A stretch of DNA of 64,000 nucleotides, from assembly GCF_022163125.1 (NCBI RefSeq), contig NZ_CP091881.1:5890001-5954000 (forward strand), written 5' to 3'. The notes below the pieces were generated by a model. That model did not search any database and was not told where the DNA came from. It saw nothing but the letters and a program-made list of their open reading frames with translations. A program made the translations under genes and the position numbers. This DNA comes from Paenibacillus sp. HWE-109. GTDB lineage: Bacteria > Bacillota > Bacilli > Paenibacillales > NBRC-103111. This document shows, piece by piece, positions 8,970 through 17,159 of this stretch; the stretch's first letter is position 1; each line of letters opens with the position of its first letter.

Positions 8970-10013
8970 ATGCGCAAACGAGTAACCCTCCATGATTTAG
9001 CCGACCAGTTGGGCTTAACTATACAAACCGTTTCCAAAGCTTTGCGTGGACTGCCTGGCATGTCCGAACAGACGCGCAGCGAGGTTTTCCGTCTTGCCCG
9101 TGAGCTTGGCTACATGACCAAAGACCAGAAGCAGACGCTCCAGCTTGATCATATCTCGCCCTACCCCGTTGTGCAGCGCCGATTCGTGCTCGTGCAAAAC
9201 AAGCAATCGCTGAATTTCAACCGCTTGCTGCTGCAAGGCTTGCATGAGCGATTCATGGAATTCGGCCATACCGTGCAGCCTCTTCTGATCCCGCCGCAGC
9301 TTAAACCCCCGCAATTCGAGGCGTGGGCCGAGGACCAGGGGCTGCTCTATGCAGAAGGTATCTTCATTGCTCCAAGGATGAGTCATGATCTATTGGAGCA
9401 GAAACTGTTGGAGCTGCCGCTGCCTCGCATACTGCTTAACTTCCCGCCGCCGGAATCCAGTGTCGACAGCGTCATTTGGGACGTCTATGAGGCGGTGTAC
9501 CAAGCCGTTCGGAGACTTGTGCGCTTGGGACATGAGCGGATTATGTACGTGGGAGACACAAAGGATCAACGGGGCTTCGTCATTCGCTGGCAGGCCTTCT
9601 GCGAGGCCATGGGGAAAGCCGGCCTGCCGGTAGATCCGCAGGCGCATATCACGCGCCGTGACGGTACGCAGCGGTGGCTTGGGGAACTGGAGCAGGTGTA
9701 CCGGACACACCTGCCTACGGCCGTAATATGCGGCATCGATGAGGAGGCCGCACCTGTGTATCACACGCTGCGCCGCATCGGCGCAGCAATTCCGCAGCAG
9801 TGCTCCTTCGTCGCGCTGCTGAATGAACAGAGCGACACGCTTCCGCTCTGCTCGCGCCCGCATCTGCTCATTCGCGAGACCGGCTACCGGGCAGCGGATC
9901 GCATGCTCTGGCGGATTGCCAATCCGCATTTGCCTTATGAGCACGTGCGTCTGCAGGGCACTTTTTTGGTGGGCAGCACCTTGCAGAAGGTGCCGGGGAA
10001 GGGCGGGGGCTAG
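8970..10013 (+). CDS. LacI-family transcriptional regulator
   Basis: 347 residues. N-terminal LacI helix-turn-helix (VTLHDLADQLGLTIQTVSKA, hinge-helix region ending near residue 55) and a periplasmic-binding-protein-like effector domain (LVRLGHERIMYVGDTKDQRG, AVICGIDEEAAPVYHTLRRIG). The start ATG follows AAAGGAG by about eleven bases. The 3' half is clearly GC-richer than the start. It is divergent from the FAD oxidoreductase and probably represses it in the absence of a sugar ligand; that target is inferred. A 347-residue length is normal for the family. Confidence 0.92.
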   Translation: MRKRVTLHDLADQLGLTIQTVSKALRGLPGMSEQTRSEVFRLARELGYMTKDQKQTLQLDHISPYPVVQRRFVLVQNKQSLNFNRLLLQGLHERFMEFGHTVQPLLIPPQLKPPQFEAWAEDQGLLYAEGIFIAPRMSHDLLEQKLLELPLPRILLNFPPPESSVDSVIWDVYEAVYQAVRRLVRLGHERIMYVGDTKDQRGFVIRWQAFCEAMGKAGLPVDPQAHITRRDGTQRWLGELEQVYRTHLPTAVICGIDEEAAPVYHTLRRIGAAIPQQCSFVALLNEQSDTLPLCSRPHLLIRETGYRAADRMLWRIANPHLPYEHVRLQGTFLVGSTLQKVPGKGGG

Positions 10014-10182
10014 GTGTATTTCAACAACCTTCCCCCTCCCACAACTGGCAGCAGCTCGAGCCGATGGCAATTCGCGCCGCCGACTTTCTTAAACTCGTTT
10101 CATTTGCTTTTGCTTACGTGGTATATTGTAAGTTAAATGATCTGACCGGAAGGTAAGCGATCGCAATAGGAGGTCTTTTTTC

Positions 10183-11184
10183 ATGCAAAAAAAGCCAGAC
10201 AAGGGTCAAAAACCCAAAAAAACGTATAGTCAAAAACCAACTTTTAAACAGAAATCAAGCTCAAGCCCGAGCCTGCCAAGGATCACGCCAGAGAATACCC
10301 GTCAATATACGGTGAAAGAGCCTGTGGAGCTTTTGCCTTTTTTAATTGAGAAGTTGTCGAGTCTGGGACGAAATGCGGTAAAAGCGGTCCTCGCGCGCGG
10401 ACAAGTTGCTGTCAACGGGAAAGCTGTAACGGCCTACAACCATCCGCTGCTGCCGGATCAAGTCGTCACTATTAACAAGGATAAAGTCGTAGAAGATATC
10501 CCTTTGGCGGGTATGATCATTCTGCATGAGGACGAAGATGTCATCGTCATTCAAAAAGATGCAGGGCTTCTGTCGATCGCAGCCAATGCGGAAAAAAATG
10601 AAATAACAGCCTATCGGCAGCTCACTGCGCACGTGCGCAACCATGATCCCAAAGCACGGATTTTCGTCGTTCATCGCCTGGATCGGGACACTTCCGGTGT
10701 CATGATGTTTGCCAAAAATGAGAAATCCCAACAGCATCTGCAGAACACTTGGCAGGAAAGTGTCAAAGAGCGCACCTATGTCGCTTTAGTTGAAGGCATG
10801 GTGCGGAAACCCGAAGGAACGATCTCGTCCTGGCTCAAAGAGAATCCGAAATCGCTGAAAATGTTTTCTACCCCCTATCCCAATGACGGTCAGCATGCCG
10901 TAACGCATTACAAAACATTGCAATCTAACAAAGGCTTTTCTCTGTTAGAGGTCAATTTGGAGACGGGCCGTAAGAACCAGATCCGCGTCCATATGCAGGA
11001 TATCGGTCATCCCGTGGTTGGCGACAAGAAATACGGCTCAAAAACGAAGGAGATCGGCCGGCTTGGCTTGCATGCGCGTGTGCTTGCGTTTTTGCATCCG
11101 ACGACAGGTCAACTTCTGCGCTACGAGACGAGCATTCCTAAGTTGTTTATGAATCCTTTCCGGGAAGTGCCCGGGAAGAAGTAA
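10183..11184 (+). CDS. RluA/RluD-family RNA pseudouridine synthase
   Basis: 333 residues. A Lys/Gln/Ser-rich basic tail (about residues 1-40) leads into an S4 RNA-binding domain (SLGRNAVKAVLARGQVAVNG) and the catalytic domain with motif HRLDRDTSG, whose Asp is the catalytic nucleophile, and the later RKNQIRVHMQDIGHPVVGD motif. It converts uridine to pseudouridine in rRNA or tRNA in the cytoplasm; the site cannot be told. The start has AGGAGG upstream. The disordered basic N-terminus is longer than in many homologues and may assist RNA binding. Confidence 0.93.
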   Translation: MQKKPDKGQKPKKTYSQKPTFKQKSSSSPSLPRITPENTRQYTVKEPVELLPFLIEKLSSLGRNAVKAVLARGQVAVNGKAVTAYNHPLLPDQVVTINKDKVVEDIPLAGMIILHEDEDVIVIQKDAGLLSIAANAEKNEITAYRQLTAHVRNHDPKARIFVVHRLDRDTSGVMMFAKNEKSQQHLQNTWQESVKERTYVALVEGMVRKPEGTISSWLKENPKSLKMFSTPYPNDGQHAVTHYKTLQSNKGFSLLEVNLETGRKNQIRVHMQDIGHPVVGDKKYGSKTKEIGRLGLHARVLAFLHPTTGQLLRYETSIPKLFMNPFREVPGKK

Positions 11185-11195
11185 GTTTGACAGTA

Positions 11196-11235
11196 GAAAG
11201 GAGACAGGGACAGATGAAAGGAGACAGGGACAGAT
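11196..11235 (+). repeat. 20-bp tandem duplication of a ribosome-binding site, creating a mini-ORF
   Basis: The unit GAAAGGAGACAGGGACAGAT occurs twice in tandem (11196-11215 and 11216-11235). Each copy carries a Shine-Dalgarno sequence and leads to an ATG. The first ATG (11214) opens a seven-codon frame whose TGA overlaps the second ATG (11234) as ATGA, so translation of the dehydrogenase gene may be coupled to the mini-ORF. Confidence 0.85.
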
Positions 11236-12190
11236 GAAAATCGTTGTACTTGATGGATATACGCTCAATCCTGGCGATCTGAATTGGGAAGAGCTGCGAG
11301 CACTCGGTGAGGTTGTTTTGTATGACCGGACAGCGGAGTCTCAAATCGTTGAACGTTCCTTGGATGCGGAAATTGTGCTCACGAATAAGACACCTTTGTC
11401 GGCCGAAAGCATCGAGCAGCTCCCTCATCTCCGTTACATTGGCGTACTCGCGACCGGGTACAATATCGTTGATACTCAGACAGCTAGGGACAAAGGCATC
11501 GTGGTCACGAATGTTCCGGCTTACAGCACGCATTCCGTCGCTCAGTTGGTTTTTGCTTTGCTTTTGGAATTCTGCCACCGCACCCAGCAGCATAGCGACA
11601 GCGTGCTGCGCGGGGACTGGGCGGCTTCGATCGATTTCAGCTACACCCGCTCCCCTCTGATGGAGTTAGGCGGGAAAACGATGGGACTTGTCGGCCTCGG
11701 GCAAATCGGCAAACAAACAGCCCTCATTGCCCAAGCCATGGGCATGAACGTCATCGCTTCAGGCAGCGGCAAGCGTGTGCCGGAGCCTATCGCGGGCATC
11801 GAGTGGGTGCAGCTGGATGAGCTTTTGCAGCGGGCTGATGTTGTCAGCCTGCACTGCCCTCTGACGCCAGAGACAAACCAACTGATCAATGCACAGCGGA
11901 TCGCGCTGATGAAGCCGACGGCGATTCTGCTCAACACGGCCAGAGGCGGGCTTCTGCATGAAGCGGATGTCGCGCAGGCGCTGAATGAAGGCCGATTGGC
12001 CGGTGCGGGTCTGGATGTTCTGACCGTTGAGCCGCCGAAACCGGACAATCCGTTGCTTCATGCACGCAATGTGATTATCACACCGCATATTGCTTGGGCA
12101 ACACAGGAAGCGCGCTCACGATTGATGGGCATTGCGGTTAGCAATGTTCGTGCTTATGCGGCAGGCTCGCCTGTGAATGTAATTAAGTAA
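11234..12190 (+). CDS. D-2-hydroxyacid dehydrogenase (NAD-dependent)
   Basis: 318 residues. It has the two-domain D-isomer-specific dehydrogenase layout: N-terminal substrate lobe, then NAD-binding Rossmann motif GLVGLGQIGKQTA (about residue 150), the Arg of LNTARGGLLHE (about 236), the Glu region of the catalytic relay (LDVLTVEPP) and the catalytic His in ITPHIAWAT. Closest by eye to glycerate/hydroxypyruvate reductase-type enzymes. It reduces 2-keto acids to D-2-hydroxyacids or the reverse; the substrate is unknown. Its ribosome site lies in the duplicated segment just upstream. Confidence 0.9.
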   Translation: MKIVVLDGYTLNPGDLNWEELRALGEVVLYDRTAESQIVERSLDAEIVLTNKTPLSAESIEQLPHLRYIGVLATGYNIVDTQTARDKGIVVTNVPAYSTHSVAQLVFALLLEFCHRTQQHSDSVLRGDWAASIDFSYTRSPLMELGGKTMGLVGLGQIGKQTALIAQAMGMNVIASGSGKRVPEPIAGIEWVQLDELLQRADVVSLHCPLTPETNQLINAQRIALMKPTAILLNTARGGLLHEADVAQALNEGRLAGAGLDVLTVEPPKPDNPLLHARNVIITPHIAWATQEARSRLMGIAVSNVRAYAAGSPVNVIK

Positions 12191-12206
12191 CCCTTTCACA
12201 GATTTA

Positions 12207-12719
12207 GACTTCTATTCCTACAAATGAGCTGTTTTTGGCGCGGATAAGAGCTTCTAGGGGCTCTTATTTGTCTGTGTGGGGGAGTTTGGGTGTAGGATTT
12301 GGATTGGTTGGGGAGTTTGGGGGATTTGAGTGACGATAGAAGTCTCCAAAGACTTCTATTCCTACAAATGAGCTGTTTTTGGTGCGGATAAGAGCTTCTA
12401 GCTAGGGGCTCTTATTTGTTTGTGTGGGGGAGTTTGGGTGTAGGATTTGGATTGGTTGGGGAGTTTGGGCGGATTTGAGTGACGATAGAAGTCTCCAAAG
12501 ACTTCTATTCCCAAAAATGAGCTGTTTTTGGCGCGGATAAGAGCTTCTAGGGGCTCTTATTTGTCTGAATGGGGGAGTTTGGGCGGATTTGAGTGACGAT
12601 AGGAGTCTCCAAAGACTTCTATTCCCAAAAATGAGCTGTTTTTGGCGCGGATAAGAGCTTCTAGGGGCTCTTATTTGTCTGTGTGGGGGAGTTTGGGTGT
12701 AGGATTTGAATTGGTTGGG
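12207..12719. repeat. noncoding tandem array built from 26-bp palindromes
   Basis: Four tandem units start at 12207, 12351, 12500 and 12614 (lengths 144, 149, 114 and a partial copy). Each carries an imperfect 26-bp palindrome beginning GATAAGAGCTTCTAG and, at each unit junction, a second beginning GATAGAAGTCTCC. Full palindromes start at 12243, 12335, 12387, 12484, 12536, 12598 and 12650; three of the six intervals are exactly 52 bp. The copy at 12387 has a 4-bp CTAG insertion. Between them lies a spacer whose arms CAAAAA and TTTTTG pair. No ORF is supported here. The same family occurs at 20.35, 26.68 and 44.78 kb. Confidence 0.9.
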
Positions 12720-13090
12720 TTGTAGGTGGTAGGTGGTGATTACTAAGAAAACCCAGCCTGCGGCTAGGTCTTCAAGCCCCTACACCTTCGCAAGCCTCCT
12801 TACGAACTCAACAACCTTTGTTCAGCCAAAATCGCTCATTCTGAAAATCTAATGAATACCAGATGCGCTATTTCAAGCAATTGATCACAATTCGGCCAAT
12901 AAAGTACCGGGTAACATCAATCCAGTTCATTACATTTCCAAAGTAGCCATTTTCTCGTCGATAAGCATCCTACAGTTCATTAGATGCCACTCAAGACCGA
13001 AAACCTCTAAAGCATAAAGAGCTGCGGTGAACGTCAACTAAAAAGGGAGAACCCCTTAAATCCACCCAAAAATTTATACTTTATTATTAA
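12720..13090. other. intergenic stretch without a recognisable gene
   Basis: Starts with a short GTAGGTGGTAGGTGGT run, then about 350 bases of unremarkable sequence with stops in all frames. Two similar segments (CAGTTCATTACAT and CAGTTCATTAGAT, near 12922 and 12973) are the only internal repetition I see. No promoter can be assigned. Confidence 0.6.
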
Positions 13091-13140
13091 AAAAGAGGCT
13101 GCTTCCAAGGTTTTCAACCTTGGGAGACAGCCTCTTTTCC
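13091..13140 (-). terminator. strong intrinsic terminator after mqnD
   Basis: Long hairpin: outer arms GAGGCTG (13095-13101) and CAGCCTC (13128-13134), inner arms CCAAGGTT and AACCTTGG. It has an A-run on one side and TTTT on the other, so it could stop transcription in both directions. Confidence 0.88.
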
Positions 13141-13142
13141 AT

Positions 13143-13988
13143 TTATTTCAACAAAGCCGCATAATCCAGCTGCGGCACGAGCCCTGTTTGGGCTGCGCGC
13201 TCCAGCAAGGTCAAGACGGCGCCATAGCCGCTTTCACCCAGATCAGCGGTGAACTCATTTACGTACAGGTCAATGTGCTGCTGAGCGACCTGCGGATCCA
13301 TCTCTTGCGCGTGCTGCATGACATAGTCGCGCGAAGCTTCCGGATGCGCCCACGCGTACTGCACCGATGCGCGAGCCCAGCCGGCAAGCGCCTCAAGATC
13401 CATCGAGCGCCGCGCAATGATGGCGCCGAGCGGGATTGGCAGGCCGGTGTCGGTTTCCCACCAGCTGCCCAGATCCGTGAGAAGCGCTAACCCGTACGAC
13501 GGGTAAGTGAAGCGCGCTTCATGAATGACAAGGCCGGCATCGATGCGGCCGTCCCGCACCGCGGGCATGATCTCGTGGAACGGCATGACCACGATCTCCC
13601 CCACGCCGCCGGGGACATTTTGTTCCGCCCAGAGGCGGAACAGCAGGTACGCGGTCGAGCGCTCACTCGGCACCGCGACCCGGCGGCCGCTCAGCGCGGC
13701 CGGGTCTGCGGCTGCGCCTTCACTGCTCGGCTGCGTCAGCACGAGCGGGCCGCAGCCTCTGCCCAAAGCGCCGCCGCAAGGCAGCAGCGCGTAATCCTGC
13801 AGCACCCAGGGGAGCGCTGCATACGAGATTTTCAAGACATCGGGGCCTGTGCCTTCGGCAGCCAACCGATTGGTAATATCGATGTCCGCATATTGGACAT
13901 CAAGCTCAGGCGCACCCGGAATTAATCCGTGCGCCCACGCATGGAAGACAAATGTATCATTGGGACAGGGTGAATACGCAATTTTCAT
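13143..13988 (-). CDS. mqnD: 1,4-dihydroxy-6-naphthoate synthase (futalosine pathway)
   Basis: 281 residues. The N-terminus YSPCPNDTFVFHAWAHG and the segment KISYAALPWVLQDYALL followed by GGALGRGCGPL are hallmarks of MqnD, a periplasmic-binding-protein-like enzyme that converts cyclic dehypoxanthinyl futalosine to 1,4-dihydroxy-6-naphthoate, a late step before prenylation in menaquinone synthesis. MqnA is related but usually lacks the ALGRGCGPL segment. The start follows mqnB's stop by one base and has GGAGGTG upstream, so the two form an operon. Strong terminator downstream. Confidence 0.88.
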   Translation of the reverse strand: MKIAYSPCPNDTFVFHAWAHGLIPGAPELDVQYADIDITNRLAAEGTGPDVLKISYAALPWVLQDYALLPCGGALGRGCGPLVLTQPSSEGAAADPAALSGRRVAVPSERSTAYLLFRLWAEQNVPGGVGEIVVMPFHEIMPAVRDGRIDAGLVIHEARFTYPSYGLALLTDLGSWWETDTGLPIPLGAIIARRSMDLEALAGWARASVQYAWAHPEASRDYVMQHAQEMDPQVAQQHIDLYVNEFTADLGESGYGAVLTLLERAAQTGLVPQLDYAALLK

Positions 13989-13989
13989 C

Positions 13990-14628
13990 TTAAAGCACCT
14001 CCGCTAGGACTGAACTTGCTGCTTCTAAAGCTTTAAAGGCATCCCCGATGCGCCAGGCATCGCGGTCGCGTGGACCAATCGCGTTCGAGATCGCACGAAT
14101 CTCCAGTACCGGCACGCCGCGCTGCTCGGCGGCCGTGGCGATGCCGAAGCCTTCCATGGCTTCGGCTGCCGCCCCAGGCACGCGAGCGGCAAGCGCCGCA
14201 GCAGTCGCCGCCGTGCCGGTGGCTGTCGCGACGGTGAGCACCGGCCCCGCTTGCGCGGACAATCCGGCGACTTGCAGCGCCGCCGTTACGCGCTCGGCCA
14301 ATGCGGCGTCAACGCTAACGCGTGTTGAGCCGAAGCCGAGCTCGTCCAAGCTGCTGAAGCCATCCAGCAGCTCTACCCCCAGATCGGCGGCAATAATTTC
14401 GTTGGCAACTACCAACGAGCCTATCTCCGCCTTTCCTACAAATCCGCCAGCAATACCAGCAATAATAACCAAATCATATTCAGCTTTTGCAAGCTCCAAA
14501 GCTCCGTTAACCGCCGCCGCAGCAAGTCCCACGCCAGCCAAGGCAAATTCAAAGCGGCTATCATGGCCCAGACCACGCTGGACAGCGTCTCTTTCAGGCG
14601 CAACCGCCGTCATTACAAGTATACGCAT
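13990..14628 (-). CDS. mqnB: futalosine hydrolase
   Basis: 212 residues with the nucleoside phosphorylase/MTAN fold: GVGLAAAAVNGALELA, IIAGIAGGFVGKAEIGSLVVANEI, and the C-terminal AEAMEGFGIATAAEQRGVPVLEIRAISNAIG, whose Glu and Asn-type positions fit futalosine hydrolase. It cleaves futalosine to dehypoxanthinyl futalosine and hypoxanthine. Coupled to mqnD, which makes the assignment much firmer than a lone MTAN-like protein. High Ala content and GC. A divergent ArsR-type regulator lies upstream. Confidence 0.88.
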   Translation of the reverse strand: MRILVMTAVAPERDAVQRGLGHDSRFEFALAGVGLAAAAVNGALELAKAEYDLVIIAGIAGGFVGKAEIGSLVVANEIIAADLGVELLDGFSSLDELGFGSTRVSVDAALAERVTAALQVAGLSAQAGPVLTVATATGTAATAAALAARVPGAAAEAMEGFGIATAAEQRGVPVLEIRAISNAIGPRDRDAWRIGDAFKALEAASSVLAEVL

Positions 14629-14698
14629 CGTTAAGCTTATCTCCTTTGTACAAAAAGAAATCTTCTCTTTATTTTACATGACTGCGTTTGACAATTCC

Positions 14699-14742
14699 AA
14701 CTAATTTGATTAATATCTAATTAGATATACTTCTAATTAGAT
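14699..14742. promoter_or_regulatory. three CTAATTAGAT repeats at 16-bp spacing, putative ArsR-type operator
   Basis: CTAATTTGAT (14701), CTAATTAGAT (14717) and CTAATTAGAT (14733) start exactly 16 bases apart; the second and third form near-perfect 12-bp palindromes ATCTAATTAGAT and TTCTAATTAGAT. The block ends 13 bases before the regulator's ATG and lies in the divergent gap to mqnB. Autoregulation, and possibly control of mqnBD, is inferred. Confidence 0.6.
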
Positions 14743-14755
14743 GAGGTGACCACAC

Positions 14756-15361
14756 ATGCAGTTGGATAAAATCATCACCTACCACAAAGCGCTAGCTGAC
14801 CCGACACGAATCCGAATACTCATTCTGCTGGCTGAAGGTGAAAGCAACGGCCAAGCCCTTGCCGAGAAACTGGGCATCACGCCTGCGACCATCACGCATC
14901 ACGCTGCCAAACTTAGGGAAGCCAGTCTTATTTTTGAACGCAGAGACAAGAATACGATTTATTTCGCTTTAAATGAGTACTTTATACGCAGCCATGCCAA
15001 CGCGACCATCGATCTCATCTATAAAAACAAGAAAGGGGGAACGGCCCCCATGGACGATCAAGAAGCTAAGAGCAACGTTCAGCAATCCATCATTCGCAAT
15101 TTTTTCACCCAAGATGGTAAACTCAAGCATATCCCTGCCCAGCTCAAGAAAAAGCTAATTGTCCTGAAGCATCTGATCGAGCAATTGGATAAAGGACGCA
15201 GCTATACGGAAAAAGAACTGAATGTTTGGATCGAGCAGTTTCATCCCGATTTCGCCACGATCCGCCGAGAGTTCATCATGCATCAGTTCATGTTTAGGGA
15301 AAATAACATTTATGAATTGAACCCCGCTGAAATGTGGACGAAATGGGAAACCTTATCTTAA
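14756..15361 (+). CDS. ArsR-family regulator with C-terminal DUF2087 domain
   Basis: 201 residues. N-terminal winged helix (HKALADPTRIRILILLAEGE.. LGITPATITHHAAKLREA) followed, after a basic linker near residue 95, by a DUF2087 domain (residues 110-200; IIRNFFTQDGKLKHIPAQLKKK.. YTEKELNVWIEQFHPDFATIRREF). No Cys-rich metal site is visible, so metal sensing should not be assumed. The start has GAGGTGA upstream, inside or next to a repeated operator-like sequence. Its targets may include itself and the divergent mqnBD genes. Confidence 0.85.
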   Translation: MQLDKIITYHKALADPTRIRILILLAEGESNGQALAEKLGITPATITHHAAKLREASLIFERRDKNTIYFALNEYFIRSHANATIDLIYKNKKGGTAPMDDQEAKSNVQQSIIRNFFTQDGKLKHIPAQLKKKLIVLKHLIEQLDKGRSYTEKELNVWIEQFHPDFATIRREFIMHQFMFRENNIYELNPAEMWTKWETLS

Positions 15362-15459
15362 AAGTCGATACCTGTGATTCGCCACATTTCATGATTATGC
15401 TAAATATGATATAGTTACTTGTAGAGATACATTTTACAAAAAGGCAGGTGAAACTGCAG

Positions 15460-15768
15460 ATGAGACCTCTTTTCCATCCTGCTCGGGGCGATCTTGAATT
15501 AGCAACTATTCTACATGCGCTCAGTGATGACAACCGTTTGAGAGTCATTAAACGTCTCCATGAACACGGCGAGTTGTATTGCGGCGCTATCGAAATAGAT
15601 ATTCCCAAATCCACGCTATCCCATCATCTGAAGGTTTTACGTGAATCCGGGTTGATCCATACGCGTATGGAAGGCACCCTTCGTTATACATCATTGCGCC
15701 GCGATGATCTGCAAGCCAGATTTCCCGGTCTGCTGGACACCATCTTACCGCTAGTCAGCACATCATAG
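15460..15768 (+). CDS. ArsR-family HTH regulator
   Basis: 102 residues, a single winged-helix domain: LATILHALSDDNRLRVIKRL, then IPKSTLSHHLKVLRESGLI and the wing TRMEGTLRYTSLRR. The ATG at 15460 has AGGTGA eight bases upstream; an in-frame GTG at 15448 lies within that ribosome site. A Cys (ELYCGAIEI) and one N-terminal His are the only candidate ligands, so metal binding is unproven. Separated from the preceding ArsR gene by about 100 bases. Target unknown. Confidence 0.85.
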   Translation: MRPLFHPARGDLELATILHALSDDNRLRVIKRLHEHGELYCGAIEIDIPKSTLSHHLKVLRESGLIHTRMEGTLRYTSLRRDDLQARFPGLLDTILPLVSTS

Positions 15769-15811
15769 CTTCCCGTTCCATGGTTGACCATGGCGATGGG
15801 GAGCTTTTTTT
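15768..15811 (+). terminator. intrinsic terminator after the ArsR gene
   Basis: GCTTCCC-CCATGG pairs with CCATGG-GGGGAGC around a TTGA loop and is followed by a T-run. Confidence 0.85.
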
Positions 15812-15886
15812 CAAATATACAGGGCAAATATCCATACGCCCTCCGCATTTGTAACATATCCTAATTGTGTGAAGGGAGGGATTGAC

Positions 15887-15994
15887 ATGAGTTGTGGTTG
15901 CGGACCATCAGTACCTTACACTGGCACATCTGTAGTCCTCGTTTTATACATCCTCTTGGTTATCGTTCTTAGTACTTTCGGATTTGGTTGGTAA
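15887..15994 (+). CDS. YjcZ-family sporulation peptide
   Basis: 35 residues: a short Cys/Gly-rich head (MSCGCGPSVPYTG) followed by one hydrophobic segment (VVLVLYILLVIVLST) ending FGFGW. This matches the YjcZ type of tiny membrane peptides found in Bacilli and linked to sporulation. GAAGGGAGGG precedes the ATG. The neighbours downstream are also spore related. Small size makes automatic detection easy to miss; the pattern is distinctive. Confidence 0.85.
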   Translation: MSCGCGPSVPYTGTSVVLVLYILLVIVLSTFGFGW

Positions 15995-16036
15995 TTGGAA
16001 AATAGCGGCTGGGGCGATGTTTTCCGTTCTGGTCGC

Positions 16037-16066
16037 TTACTTTTTGGATACCTTTTAAGCTATAAT
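16037..16066 (+). promoter_or_regulatory. putative sigma-A promoter of the glycosyltransferase-gtrA pair
   Basis: TTACTT (16037-16042), 18-base spacer, TATAAT (16061-16066), about 60 bases ahead of the gene start. The -35 box is imperfect. Confidence 0.45.
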
Positions 16067-16124
16067 CGTAATAGTTCACTAATCAGTCAATGATACATAC
16101 CTATCCAGGATGGAGCGAGGAATT

Positions 16125-17159
16125 GTGGCAACTCCGAATTTGACCATTGTGGTCCCTTGTTATAATGAAGAAGAAGTACTTCCCGAAACGGTATTCCGAC
16201 TCAGCGCTGTGCTGGATGCTCTAATTGCGGACAACCTGATTGCGGGCACGAGCACGATGTTGTTGGTCGATGACGGCAGCAAGGATGCGACATGGGCGCT
16301 GATTGAAAGCTTCCACGCTGCTAATTCCTTCGTTACCGGTCTTAAACTTGCCAAAAATGCCGGTCATCAAAGCGCCCTGCTAGCCGGGCTGATGAAAGCT
16401 AAAGCCTATTCGGATTGCGTGGTCTCCATCGATGCCGATTTGCAAGATGACACAGATGCTATTCGTGAATTTGTTGTCAAATTCCATGAAGGATTCGATA
16501 TTGTCTATGGGGTTAGGCAAGACCGCTCGGCGGACACTTTCTTCAAACGAGCCACTGCACAAGGCTTTTATAAACTGATGACTTCGCTTGGTGTGAAAAT
16601 CCATTATAATCATGCGGATTTCCGCTTAATGAGCAAACGTACGCTCGACAATTTAGAGAAATTTCAAGAGGTTAATTTATTTCTTCGCGGCATGGTTCCG
16701 CTGCTCGGCTTCCCTTCCACTCAAGTGTATTATGATCGCAAGGAACGTTTCGCCGGGGAATCCAAATATCCGCTGCGCAAAATGCTCGCTTTCGCCTTCG
16801 ACGGCATTACCTCTTTCAGTGTGACACCGATTCGATTCGTTACTTTGATGGGCTTTCTCCTGTTCATTCTCAGTGTATTTGCTGGGATCTATGCCGTTAT
16901 AGGCAAAATGGTCGGCGCCAATGTGACGGGTTGGACTTCTCTCATTGTATCCGTCTGGTTTATTGGCGGTGTGCAGCTGCTGGCTCTAGGCTTAATCGGC
17001 GAGTATATCGGGAAAATCTACAAAGAAGTGAAGCAGCGTCCACTGTTCGTCATCGAAAAAGATTTGACAGAGCAGGCGTCGAACGCTGTACAGACCTCTT
17101 TGCTCCAAGACAGCAGCCCTGCCGGACAAACCGCTTCTGGGCGGAGATACGGACCATGA
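16125..17159 (+). CDS. family 2 glycosyltransferase (GtrB / polyprenyl-phosphate type)
   Basis: About 344 residues. Catalytic GT-A domain (TIVVPCYNEEEVLPETV, LVDDGSKDATW, SIDADLQDD with the metal-binding Asp motif) followed by two C-terminal membrane segments (FVTLMGFLLFILSVFAG and VSVWFIGGVQLLALGLIGEYIG). This is the layout of enzymes that load a sugar onto undecaprenyl phosphate for later transfer outside. I favour the GTG at 16125, which has GGAG/GAGG upstream; the ATG at 16110 has no ribosome site. The next gene overlaps by four bases (ATGA) and encodes its usual partner. Confidence 0.9.
   Translation: MATPNLTIVVPCYNEEEVLPETVFRLSAVLDALIADNLIAGTSTMLLVDDGSKDATWALIESFHAANSFVTGLKLAKNAGHQSALLAGLMKAKAYSDCVVSIDADLQDDTDAIREFVVKFHEGFDIVYGVRQDRSADTFFKRATAQGFYKLMTSLGVKIHYNHADFRLMSKRTLDNLEKFQEVNLFLRGMVPLLGFPSTQVYYDRKERFAGESKYPLRKMLAFAFDGITSFSVTPIRFVTLMGFLLFILSVFAGIYAVIGKMVGANVTGWTSLIVSVWFIGGVQLLALGLIGEYIGKIYKEVKQRPLFVIEKDLTEQASNAVQTSLLQDSSPAGQTASGRRYGP

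Noticed and set aside
12207..12719. CRISPR-like array
   Set aside because: Intervening sequences are conserved rather than unique, units differ in length, and no cas genes are present.
14048..14704. 218-codon plus-strand open frame
   Set aside because: Antisense to mqnB in a GC-rich, Ala-rich gene; composition is typical of a shadow (Ala/Ser/Thr/Pro).
16931..17155. N-terminal extension of the GtrA-family protein
   Set aside because: Overlaps the upstream transferase in another frame; the ATGA junction at 17156 gives the normal family N-terminus.
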